Positions 63,304-64,000 of a stretch of DNA of 64,000 nucleotides are shown in pieces. The notes beneath the pieces are model-generated. The model did not search any database. It saw only the letters and a list, made by a program, of their open reading frames with translations, and had not been told where the DNA came from. The stretch is from the NCBI GenBank assembly GCA_030054095.1, contig JASGCO010000017.1:1-64000 (forward strand), read 5' to 3'. A program made the translations under genes and the position numbers. The DNA comes from Sediminibacterium sp. (lineage in GTDB: Bacteria; Bacteroidota; Bacteroidia; B-17B0; Aurantibacillaceae). Numbering within the stretch: the stretch's first letter is position 1; each line of letters opens with the position of its first letter.

Positions 63304-64000
63304 CTAACTTCTCAGTGCTTCTACCGGATTAATTTTAGCCGCTTTAAGCGCAGGAAAAAAACCGGCAAGTGCCCCGGCAATTATAATTAACAGCGTGGCA
63401 GAAACTGCAATAAACCCATCTACTTCAGGGTGTTTAAAAAAATCACTGTCTATTCCTATATAATTTAAAAGGCTTAATAAGCCCCAACCAACCCCTAAAC
63501 CCGTGAATCCGGCTAACGCGGTTATAAATACCGATTCCTGAATAATCATAGTAACAATCGACAAAGGCGTTGCACCTATGGCTTTCCGGATTCCGATTTC
63601 GCGTGTCCGCTCATTTACAACGATAATCATGATGTTACTAACACTGACGATACCAGCAATTAAGGTCATTATCCCAATTACCCAAACAAAAAGTTTAATG
63701 CCCCCTAACACATTCATAATACGCTGGTACTCTACAAAATTATTATTGATATACATGGCGCTCAAATCCTCGCGGTTAAACTGGTAGCGTGTAGCCAGCA
63801 TAGCCCTTATCTGCTCTGCCATCTGCATACTCTGCGCCACAGAAACATCGCCTGTACTCACCCAAATATCCGTTAATTCATCCTTGGCATTAAACGCCCG
63901 CTGCGCGGTAGTAAGCGGAAGATAAAACCGTTGCATATCGTTTTGACTCGGATCCGTAAATACTCCTACTACCTTGTAGGGTGTATTATCAATGTGTACA
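63304..64000 (-). CDS. ABC transporter permease, MacB/FtsX type (C-terminal part; start lies beyond the window)
   Basis: The frame is open to the window edge, reading NTPYKVVGVFTDPSQND before an internal ATG at 63936, so the gene is cut at its 5' end. The visible part includes the end of a periplasmic MacB_PCD-like domain and an FtsX domain with three helices (VWVIGIMTLIAGIVSVSNIM; NERTREIGIRKAIGA, the cytoplasmic coupling loop; and a final PALKAAKINPVEALRS). Such permeases move lipoproteins, peptides or drugs with an MacB-type ATPase, which may lie beyond the window. Confidence 0.9.
   Translation of the reverse strand, partial: VHIDNTPYKVVGVFTDPSQNDMQRFYLPLTTAQRAFNAKDELTDIWVSTGDVSVAQSMQMAEQIRAMLATRYQFNREDLSAMYINNNFVEYQRIMNVLGGIKLFVWVIGIMTLIAGIVSVSNIMIIVVNERTREIGIRKAIGATPLSIVTMIIQESVFITALAGFTGLGVGWGLLSLLNYIGIDSDFFKHPEVDGFIAVSATLLIIIAGALAGFFPALKAAKINPVEALRS

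Overview
The window reads as a chromosomal segment of a member of the Bacteroidota. Supporting signs are a type IX secretion (T9SS) sorting tail on an exported aminopeptidase, several promoters with the Bacteroidota -7 element TAnnTTTG, families largely confined to this phylum (DUF5686, DUF4175, DUF3822, LytS/LytTR pairs, propeller-Y_Y_Y-SpoIIE sensors), a short NuoG without the molybdopterin domain, and A+T-rich intergenic DNA. I cannot place it at genus level from sequence alone.

Layout. 1-430: the cut-off start of an insertion-sequence transposase, then tRNA-Leu(TAA) and tRNA-Gly(GCC) with terminators and a clear promoter. 507-4204: DNA polymerase IV, a dispersed repeat, and two tandem acyltransferase-3 membrane proteins of identical length. 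4208-10009: a tight minus-strand run of lptB, a DUF5686 outer-membrane-type protein, a MORN-type lipoprotein, a polyprenyl diphosphate synthase and rlmN, facing a divergent amidohydrolase. 11189-12954: a LytTR regulator and its histidine kinase. 13650-20153: a DUF4175 coiled-coil protein, an RsbW-like ATPase and mutS. 21071-25775: an unusual disulfide-less flavoprotein with an enoyl-CoA hydratase relative, folE overlapping a PTPS/QueD gene, and hemE. 25873-26074: a second, inverted copy of the dispersed repeat.

26127-39680 is a complete 14-subunit respiratory complex I operon in the order nuoA to nuoN, interrupted between nuoF and nuoG by a small exported TonB-C-terminal-domain protein. 39837-42494 holds a glycosyltransferase, a small K+-channel-like membrane protein with an altered filter, and holB. 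42523-47679 is a translationally coupled three-gene operon (TPR/PKD exported protein, exported beta-rich protein, propeller-SpoIIE phosphatase), followed by more exported proteins of unknown function and sucC. 51667-59687 holds a VWA protein, rsmD/DUF3822, a DUF1761 protein, a glutathione peroxidase, an SbtA-type bicarbonate permease and two coupled paralogous helical-repeat proteins. 59786-64000 holds a T9SS-exported M1 aminopeptidase, a PabB/TrpE-type enzyme and the end of a MacB/FtsX-type permease.

Most of the window is core metabolism, repair and respiration. The less ordinary parts are the SpoIIE operon, the GMGP-filter channel-like protein, the flavoprotein lacking its redox cysteines, the TonB-domain gene inside the complex I operon, and the inverted dispersed repeat whose two copies keep the same open reading frame. 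I saw no CRISPR array, prophage or intact insertion sequence.
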